A stretch of DNA of 64,000 bases from JAQCEJ01 sp040881995 (GTDB lineage: Bacteria > Planctomycetota > Planctomycetia > Planctomycetales > Planctomycetaceae): assembly GCA_040881995.1 (NCBI GenBank), contig JBBECD010000105.1, forward strand, positions 59,729 to 123,728, read 5' to 3'. Position numbers and translations under genes: made by a program. The notes under the pieces were generated by a model that worked only from the letters and a program-made list of their open reading frames with translations, was not told the origin of the DNA and ran no database searches. Numbering within the stretch: position 1 is the stretch's first letter; every line of letters begins with the position of its first letter. Positions 9,558 to 18,637 of the stretch are shown here, one piece after another.

Positions 9558-12398
9558 ATGATTTCACAGAGCGCAACCCCCCCACAAACCGTCACGCTGA
9601 CGATCGACGGGACGTCCGTCACCGTCCCGCAGGGAACGACAATCTGGTCGGCGGCGAAAGCGGCGGGGATCGAGATTCCTGTGCTCTGTCATTCGCCGCG
9701 GATGGATCCGGTGGGCGTCTGCCGGATGTGCGTGGTCGACGTCGGCGAGCGCGTGCTCGCCGCGTCGTGCATGCGCGAATGCCGCGACGGGATGACCGTC
9801 GACACCGCTTCGGAAAAAATCGAGCCGCATCGCCGCGTGCTCACGCGCCTCTTGCTTGACGAGCACCCGGTCCCGTGCGAGCGGGAACTGACAAGCGGCG
9901 ACTGCGAACTCGAAGCGCTCGGCCGGCGTTATGGATTAATCGGTCCCGAGAATCGCACGCCGGTCGAGAAAAAACCGTTCAAGCCGCTCGATTTGTCGTC
10001 GCCGGTTATCGCCGTCGATCATCAGGCGTGCATTTTATGCGACCGCTGCATCCGCGCCTGTGACGACGTGCAGTCGAACGAAGTCATCGGCCGCAGCGGC
10101 AAGGGGCATACCGCTCGAATCGCGTTCGACCTCAATAACCCGATGGGGGACAGCACGTGCGTGGCGTGCGGCGAATGTGTCAGCTCGTGCCCGACGGGAG
10201 CCCTCACGCCGAAGACGATCTCGCTGCCGATTGTTCCAAAGGCCGAGATGAATGCGGTCGCCACCGTCTGTCCCTACTGCGGCGTCGGCTGTTCGACGAC
10301 GGTCTACTCGATCGAAAATCAAATTGTGATGACGGAGGGACGCGAAAGCCCGGTCAATCACGGCCGATTGTGCGTCAAAGGGCGTTACGGCTGGGATTAC
10401 ACGCTGCATCCGCATCGGCTGACGAAACCGCTTATCCGCAAGGAGACGGCGTATCCCAAAGGACCGTTGTCGTTCGAAGTGAAGGAGTCGGCCGGCCGCC
10501 GCAAAAAACCAGGGTGGATCGTCGACGTCGACGAAGTCATGCCCGCCTTCCGCGAGGCGACGTGGGACGAAGCCCTCGATCTCGCGGCCCGCCGATTGAC
10601 GGAGATCAAGACGACACACGGCAGCAATTCACTCGCGGGATTCGGTTCGGCGAAGTGTTCGAACGAAGAAGCGTACCTGTTCCAGAAACTGATTCGCGCG
10701 GGTTTCGGCACGAACAACGTCGATCATTGCACGCGGCTGTGTCACGCCTCGTCGGTCGCGGCGCTGATGGAGACGATCGGCTCGGGAGCGGTCACGAACA
10801 TCTTCGCCGACGTCGAGAACTCCGACGTCATTCTCATCACCGGCTCGCAGACGACGGTGAATCATCCGGTCGCCGCCACGTTCATGAAGGACGCGGCGAA
10901 ACGGGGCGCAAAGCTGATCGTGGTCGACATCCGCCGGCACGATATGGTCGACTTCGCCACGCATTTCGCGCAGATCAAACCGGGAACCGACGTCGCCTTC
11001 TATAACGGCATCATGCACGTGCTGATTCGCGACGGACTCGTCGACGAGGACTTCGTCGCGGCGCGCACGACCGGTTTCGACGAACTGAAGGAACTGCTGC
11101 TCGCCGATTACTCGCCCAAGAAGTCATCGGCGATCTGCGGCATTCCGGCGGAGAAGATCGTCGAGATCGCCCAAACGATCGGCCGCGCGAAGAGCATGCT
11201 CATCTTCTGGGGAATGGGGATCTCGCAGCATGTCACGGGAACCGACAACGCCCGCTGTCTGATTTCGCTGTGCCTCTTGACTGGAAACGTCGGCCGGCCG
11301 GGAACCGGGCTGCATCCGCTGCGCGGGCAGAACAACGTGCAGGGAGCGAGCGACGCCGGGCTGATACCGATGGTCTTTCCGGACTATCAGCCGGTCGGCA
11401 ACGACGGCATCCGCCGCAAATTCGAAGAGGCGTGGAACATCGCGCTCGATCCGCAGCCGGGGCTGACGGTCGTCGAGATCATGAAAGGGGCGCTCGCGAA
11501 GTCGATTCGCGGGATGTACATTCTCGGTGAGAATCCGTTTATTTCCGACCCGAATATCAACAAAGTCCGCAAGGCGCTTTCGAGTCTCGATTTTCTGGTC
11601 GTGCAGGATATCTTCCTCACCGAGACCGCCGAGTTCGCCGACGTGATTCTGCCGGCGAGCACGTTCTTCGAAAAAACCGGCACGTACACGAACACCGACC
11701 GCCGTGTGCAGTTGGGCCGCAAGGTGGTCGACGGGCCGGGCGAATCGCGCGAAGACTGGCGGATTATCTGCGAGATTGCCAACCGCATGGGCATGCCGAT
11801 GAATTACGAATCCTCCGCGGAAATCTTCGCGGAGTTCACGTCGCTGACGGCGAGTTACAGAGGACTCACGCACGAGAATCTCGGTGCGACCGGTAAACTC
11901 TGGCCGTGTCGCGATCCCGACCACGAAGACGGTGAAAAAATTCTCTTCGGCGAAGCGTTTCCGACGGCGGACGGCAAAGGCAAACTCGTCCCCTGTCCGT
12001 ATCTTCCCGCGGCGGAAGTTCCCGATGCCGAATATCCGTTTGTGCTCAGCACCGGGCGCGTGCTCGAACACTGGCATACGGGGAGCATGACGCGGCGGAG
12101 CCTGGCCCTCAATGCGATCGAACCCGATGCGTTTGTGGTGATCCATCCGCTCGATTTAGCGGTATTGGAAATCGACGACGGCGAGAGAATTCGCGTCAGC
12201 AGCCGCCGCGGGGCGATCGAGTTGAACGTCCGCGCCGAGGAGAGCGTCGAGCCGGGCTGCATTTTCATTCCGTTTCATTTTCGCGAGGCGGCGGCGAACG
12301 TGCTGACGATCGACGTGCTCGATCCATTCGGCAAGATTCCCGAATTCAAGTATTGCGCCGTCAAAATTGAACCTCTGACGGAAAGCACGACCGCATGA
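9558..12398 (+). CDS. fdsA: formate dehydrogenase alpha (molybdopterin) subunit
   Basis: Oxidises formate to CO2 at a Mo or W bis-MGD centre. 946 residues from ATG 9558, preceded by GACGAGGA; an ATG at 9537 overlapping the previous stop is a less likely start. Domains in order: ferredoxin-like [2Fe-2S] (C44, C55, C58, C71), a His-Cys [4Fe-4S] region (H103, C107), two 4Fe-4S sites (C158-C168 and C201-C211), then the molybdopterin fold with its own cluster (C238, C241, C245, C272). The metal ligand is a cysteine followed by histidine in TRLCHASSV (C395-H396), so the enzyme does not use selenocysteine. This layout matches soluble FdsA/FdhA. The overlap with the next gene is 4 bases. Confidence 0.93.
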   Translation: MISQSATPPQTVTLTIDGTSVTVPQGTTIWSAAKAAGIEIPVLCHSPRMDPVGVCRMCVVDVGERVLAASCMRECRDGMTVDTASEKIEPHRRVLTRLLLDEHPVPCERELTSGDCELEALGRRYGLIGPENRTPVEKKPFKPLDLSSPVIAVDHQACILCDRCIRACDDVQSNEVIGRSGKGHTARIAFDLNNPMGDSTCVACGECVSSCPTGALTPKTISLPIVPKAEMNAVATVCPYCGVGCSTTVYSIENQIVMTEGRESPVNHGRLCVKGRYGWDYTLHPHRLTKPLIRKETAYPKGPLSFEVKESAGRRKKPGWIVDVDEVMPAFREATWDEALDLAARRLTEIKTTHGSNSLAGFGSAKCSNEEAYLFQKLIRAGFGTNNVDHCTRLCHASSVAALMETIGSGAVTNIFADVENSDVILITGSQTTVNHPVAATFMKDAAKRGAKLIVVDIRRHDMVDFATHFAQIKPGTDVAFYNGIMHVLIRDGLVDEDFVAARTTGFDELKELLLADYSPKKSSAICGIPAEKIVEIAQTIGRAKSMLIFWGMGISQHVTGTDNARCLISLCLLTGNVGRPGTGLHPLRGQNNVQGASDAGLIPMVFPDYQPVGNDGIRRKFEEAWNIALDPQPGLTVVEIMKGALAKSIRGMYILGENPFISDPNINKVRKALSSLDFLVVQDIFLTETAEFADVILPASTFFEKTGTYTNTDRRVQLGRKVVDGPGESREDWRIICEIANRMGMPMNYESSAEIFAEFTSLTASYRGLTHENLGATGKLWPCRDPDHEDGEKILFGEAFPTADGKGKLVPCPYLPAAEVPDAEYPFVLSTGRVLEHWHTGSMTRRSLALNAIEPDAFVVIHPLDLAVLEIDDGERIRVSSRRGAIELNVRAEESVEPGCIFIPFHFREAAANVLTIDVLDPFGKIPEFKYCAVKIEPLTESTTA

Positions 12399-13711
12399 AC
12401 ATCCATACGGAAGCGGAAGCTTCGCCCCCCGTCCGCAGTGAAGCATGGACGCAGTGGATGGGGGTGATTCTTATGTCGGCGCTTGTGCTCAATTACGCCA
12501 ATCGGGCGGCGTTTACGCAGAACGCCGAACGGCTGCAGGCGACGTTCGACCTGAGCGAGCAAGAGTACGGGACTCTCGAAAGCTGGTTCGGCATCGGCTT
12601 CGCCTGCGGCGGGCTGTTGTTCGGAGTGCTCGCCGACAAAGTCAGCGTTCGCATTCTGTATCCCTTCGTGGTGATCGTGTGGTCGATCGCCGGGACGATG
12701 CCGGCGCTCGTCGGGCACGTGACGGTGCTGGCGATCAGCCGGTTTCTCCTGGGATTATTCGAAGCGGGACATTGGCCTTGCGCACTGCGGACGACGCAGC
12801 GCATTTTTCGGCCGGCGCAGCGGACGTGGGGGAACAGTCTCTTGCAAAGCGGCGCTTCGATCGGGGCGATCGCCGTTCCTCTCGCGATCGTGGCCTGGGA
12901 TCGCATTTCGCCGTCGCATTGGTACGGATTGTTTCTCGTCGTCGGCGCGCTCGGCGTGCCGTGGGCGCTGTGGTGGTGGAATTCCACGACGTACGCCGAC
13001 ATGCAGCGCGAAGTTTACGCGACGGCGGATGCCTCGTCGGCCGAACAGGAGAAGAAGCTCGTCGAAATACCCCTATCGCAGATCTTCACGACGCGGCGGT
13101 ATTGGATACTCTTCTTCTTCGTCAATTGCATCAACATTCACTGGCATTACATCCGCGTCTGGTTGCCGTTGATTCTCGGCAAGGAACACGGCTACGGCCT
13201 CGACGAAGTGCAGTACATTTCGGCGATGTATTACGTCAGCACGTTCGCGGGGAGCATCGCCTGCGGCGGGCTGACGTACCTGTTAGCGCGGGGGGGCTGG
13301 AACGTGCATCGGGCGCGGTTGGCGATTTTCTGCGGTTTCGCGATCCTGGCGGGGGCTGCGATCCCGGCGGGGGCTGCGATCCCGGCGGCGTTTCTGACCA
13401 AAGGGTGGGCTCTCGTCAGCATGTTCTGGGTCGCCGGCTTCGGTTCGCTCGGGCTGTTCCCGCTCTATTACTCGCTCAACCAGGAAATTTCGGCGAAGAA
13501 TCAAGGAAAAATCGGCGGGACGCTCGGGTTCTCGGCGTGGATGATCATCTCCGTCGTGCATCCGACAGTCGGAGCGATCGTCGACGCCGACGCTTCGATG
13601 AGGCCGAACATTCTCGCCGTCATCGGCGCGCTCCCCCTCGCGGCGTTTCTGGTCGTGCTGCTCGGCTGGGAAAGCCGAGGGTCCAGAGTCCAGGGTCCAG
13701 AGCCAGAATAA
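12395..13711 (+). CDS. MFS transporter co-transcribed with formate dehydrogenase
   Basis: A 438-residue major facilitator with about twelve membrane segments; the loop GVLADKVSVR after the second helix is the MFS signature region. The start overlaps the fdsA stop by four bases (ATGA), so the two are translationally coupled. Position suggests uptake of a substrate that ends as formate (for example an organic acid), but substrate cannot be read from the sequence. A later helix has an 18-base direct duplication giving AGAAIP twice (about bases 13351-13386). The last residues (RVQGPEPE) and stop are encoded by the 13676-13790 intergenic repeat, so the natural C-terminus is probably an extension. 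Confidence 0.87.
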   Translation: MNIHTEAEASPPVRSEAWTQWMGVILMSALVLNYANRAAFTQNAERLQATFDLSEQEYGTLESWFGIGFACGGLLFGVLADKVSVRILYPFVVIVWSIAGTMPALVGHVTVLAISRFLLGLFEAGHWPCALRTTQRIFRPAQRTWGNSLLQSGASIGAIAVPLAIVAWDRISPSHWYGLFLVVGALGVPWALWWWNSTTYADMQREVYATADASSAEQEKKLVEIPLSQIFTTRRYWILFFFVNCINIHWHYIRVWLPLILGKEHGYGLDEVQYISAMYYVSTFAGSIACGGLTYLLARGGWNVHRARLAIFCGFAILAGAAIPAGAAIPAAFLTKGWALVSMFWVAGFGSLGLFPLYYSLNQEISAKNQGKIGGTLGFSAWMIISVVHPTVGAIVDADASMRPNILAVIGALPLAAFLVVLLGWESRGSRVQGPEPE

Positions 13712-13790
13712 AGAGGACGAAACGACGAGAGCCGGAAGCACGCCGGAACTCATCCGGCGCGATTCTGGCTCTTGTCTCTTGACCCTTGTC
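13676..13790. repeat. GGTCCAGAGTCC-word inverted repeat, overlapping the MFS gene 3' end
   Basis: GTCCAGAGTCCAGGGTCCAG words run to 13709. An exact 11-base arm pair (AGAGCCAGAAT at 13699-13709, ATTCTGGCTCT at 13762-13772) encloses about 50 bases. The element lies between two convergent genes and supplies the MFS stop codon. Same architecture as 4208-4329 but with different words. Confidence 0.75.
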
Positions 13791-13793
13791 TAT

Positions 13794-15929
13794 TCACTTC
13801 GACGAATCGGCTGTCTCGTTGGCTTCGACGGCTGCGGCGCTGGCCTGCACTTTCGCTTGTTCGGCGAACGCCAGGGCGTCTTGCCAGTGCTTGAGCTTCG
13901 CTTCGGCGGCGGTCACGGCTTGTGCCGCGGTGTCGGCGGCGGTTTTCGCAGCGGCGGCGGCTTCAACGGCGGGCTTCAGGCTTTCGGTTAACGTGACGAC
14001 CTGTTTTTGCGCCGTGTCGACGTTCGCCGTGTAGGTCTCGACTTCTTTCTGGTGGACGGCAAGCTGATCCTGCGCGGTCTTCAGGTCGGTCGCCGCGGTC
14101 TCGACCACCTTTTTCGCTTCGACGATCGCGGCGGTTTTGGCGTCGACCTGCTTCTGTGCCTCCTCGGCGGCTTTGGCCAGATCGGCGTTGTTGGCGTCAT
14201 TCGCGGCGGCTTCTTTCGCCTTCGTTAACGCCTCGTTTAATGTGACGAGTTCGGCCTCGCCGTCGGCGACCGCTTTGTCGGCGGCGGCTTTGGCCGCGGC
14301 CGCGGTCTCGACGGCTTTCTGCTGTTCGCCGACTTTGGCCTTCGCAGTATCGAGCAGCGTCTGGTTGTCGGTCACCGCTTTGTTGGCGGCGTCGAGCTGC
14401 GTTTGAATCGTATTCGCGGCGGTCTGAGCCGCTTCGGCGGCGGCAACGAATGTGGCATGTTGCATCTTACTCGCTTCCACCGCTTGCGTCGCGGAGGTAA
14501 TCCGATCGGCGATCCGCGGCGGATTCGAATCGAGTTCACCGACGAGCGTTCCCTCGGCGGCGTCCCAGACCCGAATCGTGCCGGTCCAGTCGCCCGCGAT
14601 GATGCGGTTGGCTTCATCGCAGAACGTCACCTGCAAGGCGAGATCGCTAAAGGCGTCGTACGCCTTAATCTGCGCCCCGTCCTGATTCCAAAGCTGCGTG
14701 AGACGATCGCGTCCGCACGACGCGATGCGACCGTCGAGTGCGAATTCGACCGACGTGCAACCGCCGCTATGGGCACCCCAATTCTTGACCATGCTGCCGT
14801 TTTCCATCTCCCACAAGCGGATGGAGGTATCTTCGCTGCACGAAGCGAGCAAGTTGGAATCGACGCGCCACGACAGGCCGTTGATCGCGGCGCCGTGTCC
14901 CGCGAGGACGAGGAATTCGCGGCCGTTGATCCCTTCCCAGACGATGAGCCCGCCGTTGCGGTCGGCGGAGGCCAAGAGGACGTTGTCGGGGCTGAAGGCC
15001 AATGCGTAAATCCATTCGGTATGTTTTTTCACTTCGTACAGAAGTTGGCCGTCTTCGATTTTGTAAACCTTGACGATCTTCGACGTTCCTCCAAGCGCGA
15101 CGAGCGTCTGGTCGGCGCTGATGTCGGCGGCGAGCACGGTATCGAGTTCGTCGCCGATTTCGGTGATGCGTTCGCCCGTCTTGATGTCGAAGAGAACCAC
15201 GAGCCCCTGATAGGCGCCGCGGCCCCCCGCGACGAGCAGCAGCGAACCGTTGCGGCTGAATTTCAGCACATGCGGCGTCCCTTCGGGGAAGGGGAGCACC
15301 CCGACCAGTTCGAGCGTTTTGGTATTGTAAAGCAGGACTTGTTTCTGACCGGCGACGGCGGCGAGCGGAGCCCAAGGGCTGGTCGCCAAGGCGGTGACGG
15401 CGCCGCGATGCGTGGTTGTCATTACCGGTTCGAGCAACATCGGCCCGGGCATTGGCGGATCCCCTTCGGGACGTCCGGTCGGAGCGCCCGTCAGCGAGAG
15501 ACTGACTTTGGGTTTCTTCCGGGCAATCGGCTTCGAGCCGGAGTTTTCCAGCGCTCCGCCGTCGATCCACTTGGCGAGGATCGCCAGCGTTTCGTTGGGG
15601 AGTTTTTCGGAGTTGGGAGGCATGTACGGTTCGGAGATGTGCGCGACGACGTCGTACAGATAGCTGGCGCTCGAATCGCCCGCTTCGATCACCACGCCCG
15701 AACCCCCCCCTTGCATCGCGGCGGTGTAACTCATGAGATCGAGACCCGCGGTCTTCTTGTCGGTGTTGTGGCACGACCCGCATTTCTCGCGGAAGATCGG
15801 TTTGACGTGATCGTCGTACGTGATTTTTTCGTCTGCCTTTTCCTGGGCGAAGGCCGAGGCGGAACACGTCGCGAGCAGAATCACGCCGCACGAAACCATG
15901 CGGCAGATCGATCGGATTGAAATCAACAT
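13794..15929 (-). CDS. exported cytochrome-like WD40 protein with C-terminal coiled coil
   Basis: 711 residues from ATG 15929, preceded by GAGGAAC. A signal peptide ends near ASAFAQ. A planctomycete-type cytochrome domain follows with CGSCHNTDKKTAG, then WD40 repeats (for example VLLASADRNGGLIVWEG, LLASCSEDTSIRLWEM) forming a propeller over about residues 170-480. The last 200 residues are Ala/Lys/Gln-rich heptads, a long coiled coil. It is the last gene of a four-gene operon with DUF1501, PPC and DUF1549/1553 proteins. The role in the planctomycete envelope is unknown; a scaffold function for the propeller and coil is inference. Confidence 0.85.
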   Translation of the reverse strand: MLISIRSICRMVSCGVILLATCSASAFAQEKADEKITYDDHVKPIFREKCGSCHNTDKKTAGLDLMSYTAAMQGGGSGVVIEAGDSSASYLYDVVAHISEPYMPPNSEKLPNETLAILAKWIDGGALENSGSKPIARKKPKVSLSLTGAPTGRPEGDPPMPGPMLLEPVMTTTHRGAVTALATSPWAPLAAVAGQKQVLLYNTKTLELVGVLPFPEGTPHVLKFSRNGSLLLVAGGRGAYQGLVVLFDIKTGERITEIGDELDTVLAADISADQTLVALGGTSKIVKVYKIEDGQLLYEVKKHTEWIYALAFSPDNVLLASADRNGGLIVWEGINGREFLVLAGHGAAINGLSWRVDSNLLASCSEDTSIRLWEMENGSMVKNWGAHSGGCTSVEFALDGRIASCGRDRLTQLWNQDGAQIKAYDAFSDLALQVTFCDEANRIIAGDWTGTIRVWDAAEGTLVGELDSNPPRIADRITSATQAVEASKMQHATFVAAAEAAQTAANTIQTQLDAANKAVTDNQTLLDTAKAKVGEQQKAVETAAAAKAAADKAVADGEAELVTLNEALTKAKEAAANDANNADLAKAAEEAQKQVDAKTAAIVEAKKVVETAATDLKTAQDQLAVHQKEVETYTANVDTAQKQVVTLTESLKPAVEAAAAAKTAADTAAQAVTAAEAKLKHWQDALAFAEQAKVQASAAAVEANETADSSK

Positions 15930-16023
15930 AAGCTGTTCCTCGAGACACAAATCAGGCGTTGGGCGACGGCCTGTGGTTTTAACGGTCATTCAATGCGCTA
16001 CCGACTCGGTTCCCATGCCCCTG

Positions 16024-18495
16024 TCAATGATTAAACACAAACTCCCGCGAGTTCAACACGGCCCAGAAGATGTCTTCGAGAACCTGGGGATGCTGGGCGG
16101 CATCGACGCTGGAAAGAATCTCGTTGATCGCGGCGATTTCCTTCTCGGTGGGCTTTCGCGAAAAGGCCGCGATATACATTTCGGTCATGATATCTTGCCA
16201 GGGTTTTCCTTCCTGCAGACGCAGGCCGATCAGGTTCCCCTGTTTCATTTTCTGGTTGATCGTTTCGCCGTTGAGCAGGTGCAATGCCTGCGAGAGGTTC
16301 GGTTCCATTTTGACTTCGCACGAACAGACGCTTTCTCGCGTCGCCCGGCCGAAGGTCGTCAGGAAGTACGTCGACGTATTGCCGTTGGCGATTTGCACGG
16401 CGCGGGCGCCGAGCGGCAGTCCGGGGAATTTATTCTTCGTCAGCGTCACCTGGCTGATGCAATCGAGCAGGACTTCGGCACGCAGCCGGCGCAATTGAGC
16501 GCGGGCGAAGTTGGCTTCATCCGAGGCGTTCGATTCGTTCGACTGCGTCGAAAGCTGATAGGTGCGCGACGTACAGATGTCGCGGACGAGTTTCTTGAAG
16601 TCGTAATCGTATTCGGTGAACTTGTTGCCGAGCTCTTCGAGCAGTTCGGGATTGACCGCCGGGTTGCTGACGCGGACGTCGTCGACCGGTTCGATGATGC
16701 CGCGGCCGAAGAAGTGAGCCCAGACGATGTTCGACAGGTTCTTGGCGAAGTAGGGATTATCCTTGGAGGCGAGCCATTTCACCAGCACGTCGCGGCGATC
16801 TTTACCGGCGACATCGGGGACGTCGCCGCCGAGAAACTTCGGGGGCATCACGCGGCCGCCGACGGGGTGCGTCACTTCGCCGCCACCGCTGTTGAAGATG
16901 ATCAGTTCGCGGGGATCTTCGCCCCCTTTGCGGCCGATCTGCGAGAAGAAGGCGGAGAAGCTGTAGTAATCGTCCATCGTCCATTGATCGAACGGATGAT
17001 TATGACATTGGGCGCATTGAATCCGCATCCCCATGAAGACCTGAGCCACGTTTTCGGCGGTCTTCAGCGTATCGGTTTCGTTCTGGTAGTAGTTGGTCGC
17101 CGCGTTCGCGAACGTTCCGCCGTTGGAGGCGAGCAGTTCCTGCACCATTTTGTCGAGCGGCACGTTGTTGGCGATTTTATCCTGCAGCCAGTTGTAATAG
17201 CGGATGGCCGACTTGTAACTGACGCGGTTGGGGACTTCGCGGATCTGCAGCAGCTCGGCCCATTTCATCACCCAGATTTCGACGAATTCCTTGCGTTCGA
17301 GCAGTTCGTCAACGAGCAGGTCGCGTTTGTTCGGTTCGGCGCCGGCCATGAAGCGGTCGAACTCTTCCACCGTGGGAGGAACGCCGACGATGTCGAGATA
17401 GACGCGGCGCAAGAAGGCTTCGTCGGTGCAAAGTTCCGACGGCGCGATACGGAGTTTTCGCAACTTGGCGTTCACCAGCGCATCGATGTAGTTGTTTTCC
17501 GGGGTTTCGGGGAACTGGAACTGCAGCCCCTTGGGAAGCACGATGTATTGCCGGCCGACGGTATGCGTGCCGAAGCGGGCCATGATGAACGCTTCGCCGC
17601 GATTGGCCGCGGTGACGACCCCTTCCTGCGTCACTCCGGCGGAGTTGTCGTTGTTGGTCATGAAGTAGGCGAGCGAGGTGACGTCGCGGTCGGTGCCGTC
17701 GGCGTAAGTCGCGCGGACCGACAGTTTCTGTTCGCTCCCTTCGCCGTCAAGCACGCCGTTCTCGGGATAGAGCTCAACCTTGACGACCTTCGGCACTTCG
17801 CCCTGATCGTTGGGAGCCCCCGCTTCGAGCCAGCGGATTAGCGTGTTGTAATATTCGCTCCCTTCTTCGAAGCGCTTGCCGCCGGTGTGCGGCACTTTGC
17901 CGGCCGCCTTCTCGACCATCAGGCATTCGTTGGGGAGCGCCAGATTGATGCGGCGGGTGCTGTTTTCGCGCGTCAGCCGAAAATGATCCCCTTCGGGATC
18001 GAATCCGAACAGCGACAGACGGAAACCGTCTTTCCCGCGAGCGGCGCCGTGGCAGCTTCCCATGTTGCAGCCCGACTTCATGAAAACCGGCATGACGTCG
18101 AGACGAAAACTGATGGGACGGTCGACCGCCGCTTGCTCGACGACGATGGGAATCGTCGTGCTGTGTCCGGCGTATTCGATTTTGAGTTCGGTCGCACCGT
18201 CTGCGACCGGGTACAGCATGTTTCCTTCCTGGCGGACGAGAGCGGCGTTCGCCAGCGTCACCGTGGCCTGCGCGGTGGCATCCTGCGTGATGCCGTCGGC
18301 AAACACCGCCTGTACGATGAACGACTGCCGATCGCGGCTGGTGTTCAGCTTGATTTCCGAGGGATATACGCGGATCGAGGCGGGGGTCGGGGCCGCGGCC
18401 TGGTCTTGACCGAAGCCGTTCGAGGCGTGCGGCACGAAACTGCCGAGGACGCAAAACCAGGCGATGCAGGAAACAAGTCGTAGGCGACTTTTCAT
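16024..18495 (-). CDS. DUF1549/DUF1553 secreted cytochrome-like protein, copy 1
   Basis: 823 residues from ATG 18495, with AAGAGG upstream and a signal peptide (cleaved near NGFGQ). An Ig-like (BIG2) domain comes first, then GCNMGSCHG near residue 144 (a cytochrome-like motif where C-x4-CH replaces CXXCH), a second Ig-like region, DUF1549 (YLDIVGVPPTVEEFDRFM), a heme-type CAQCHNHPFDQW near 495, and DUF1553 to the end (FFGRGIIEPVDDVR). This domain order is characteristic of Planctomycetes and related phyla. Biochemical role unknown; a link to complex polysaccharide use is often proposed from context. It lies between the PPC gene and the WD40 gene. Confidence 0.9.
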   Translation of the reverse strand: MKSRLRLVSCIAWFCVLGSFVPHASNGFGQDQAAAPTPASIRVYPSEIKLNTSRDRQSFIVQAVFADGITQDATAQATVTLANAALVRQEGNMLYPVADGATELKIEYAGHSTTIPIVVEQAAVDRPISFRLDVMPVFMKSGCNMGSCHGAARGKDGFRLSLFGFDPEGDHFRLTRENSTRRINLALPNECLMVEKAAGKVPHTGGKRFEEGSEYYNTLIRWLEAGAPNDQGEVPKVVKVELYPENGVLDGEGSEQKLSVRATYADGTDRDVTSLAYFMTNNDNSAGVTQEGVVTAANRGEAFIMARFGTHTVGRQYIVLPKGLQFQFPETPENNYIDALVNAKLRKLRIAPSELCTDEAFLRRVYLDIVGVPPTVEEFDRFMAGAEPNKRDLLVDELLERKEFVEIWVMKWAELLQIREVPNRVSYKSAIRYYNWLQDKIANNVPLDKMVQELLASNGGTFANAATNYYQNETDTLKTAENVAQVFMGMRIQCAQCHNHPFDQWTMDDYYSFSAFFSQIGRKGGEDPRELIIFNSGGGEVTHPVGGRVMPPKFLGGDVPDVAGKDRRDVLVKWLASKDNPYFAKNLSNIVWAHFFGRGIIEPVDDVRVSNPAVNPELLEELGNKFTEYDYDFKKLVRDICTSRTYQLSTQSNESNASDEANFARAQLRRLRAEVLLDCISQVTLTKNKFPGLPLGARAVQIANGNTSTYFLTTFGRATRESVCSCEVKMEPNLSQALHLLNGETINQKMKQGNLIGLRLQEGKPWQDIMTEMYIAAFSRKPTEKEIAAINEILSSVDAAQHPQVLEDIFWAVLNSREFVFNH

Positions 18496-18637
18496 GGCGG
18501 GGCCTCTTGAGGACATCTTTGAGGTTGGTTGTTTCGCGGTGTGTCGTATCGCCCGATGGATCGCGGTGTTCCAGCGAGTTGTGTTCGACCGCGGTTGATA
18601 TTGTTCAAGCCGCGATCGATGTGATTTCCAGATTCGG

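Noticed and set aside
12445..13782. Second plus-strand frame over the MFS gene
   Set aside because: Arg-rich overlapping frame; the true frame has the membrane pattern and overlaps fdsA correctly.
15820..17841. Plus-strand open frame of 673 codons across the WD40/DUF1549 genes
   Set aside because: Spans two genes and their gap on the opposite strand; no ribosome site and no domain.
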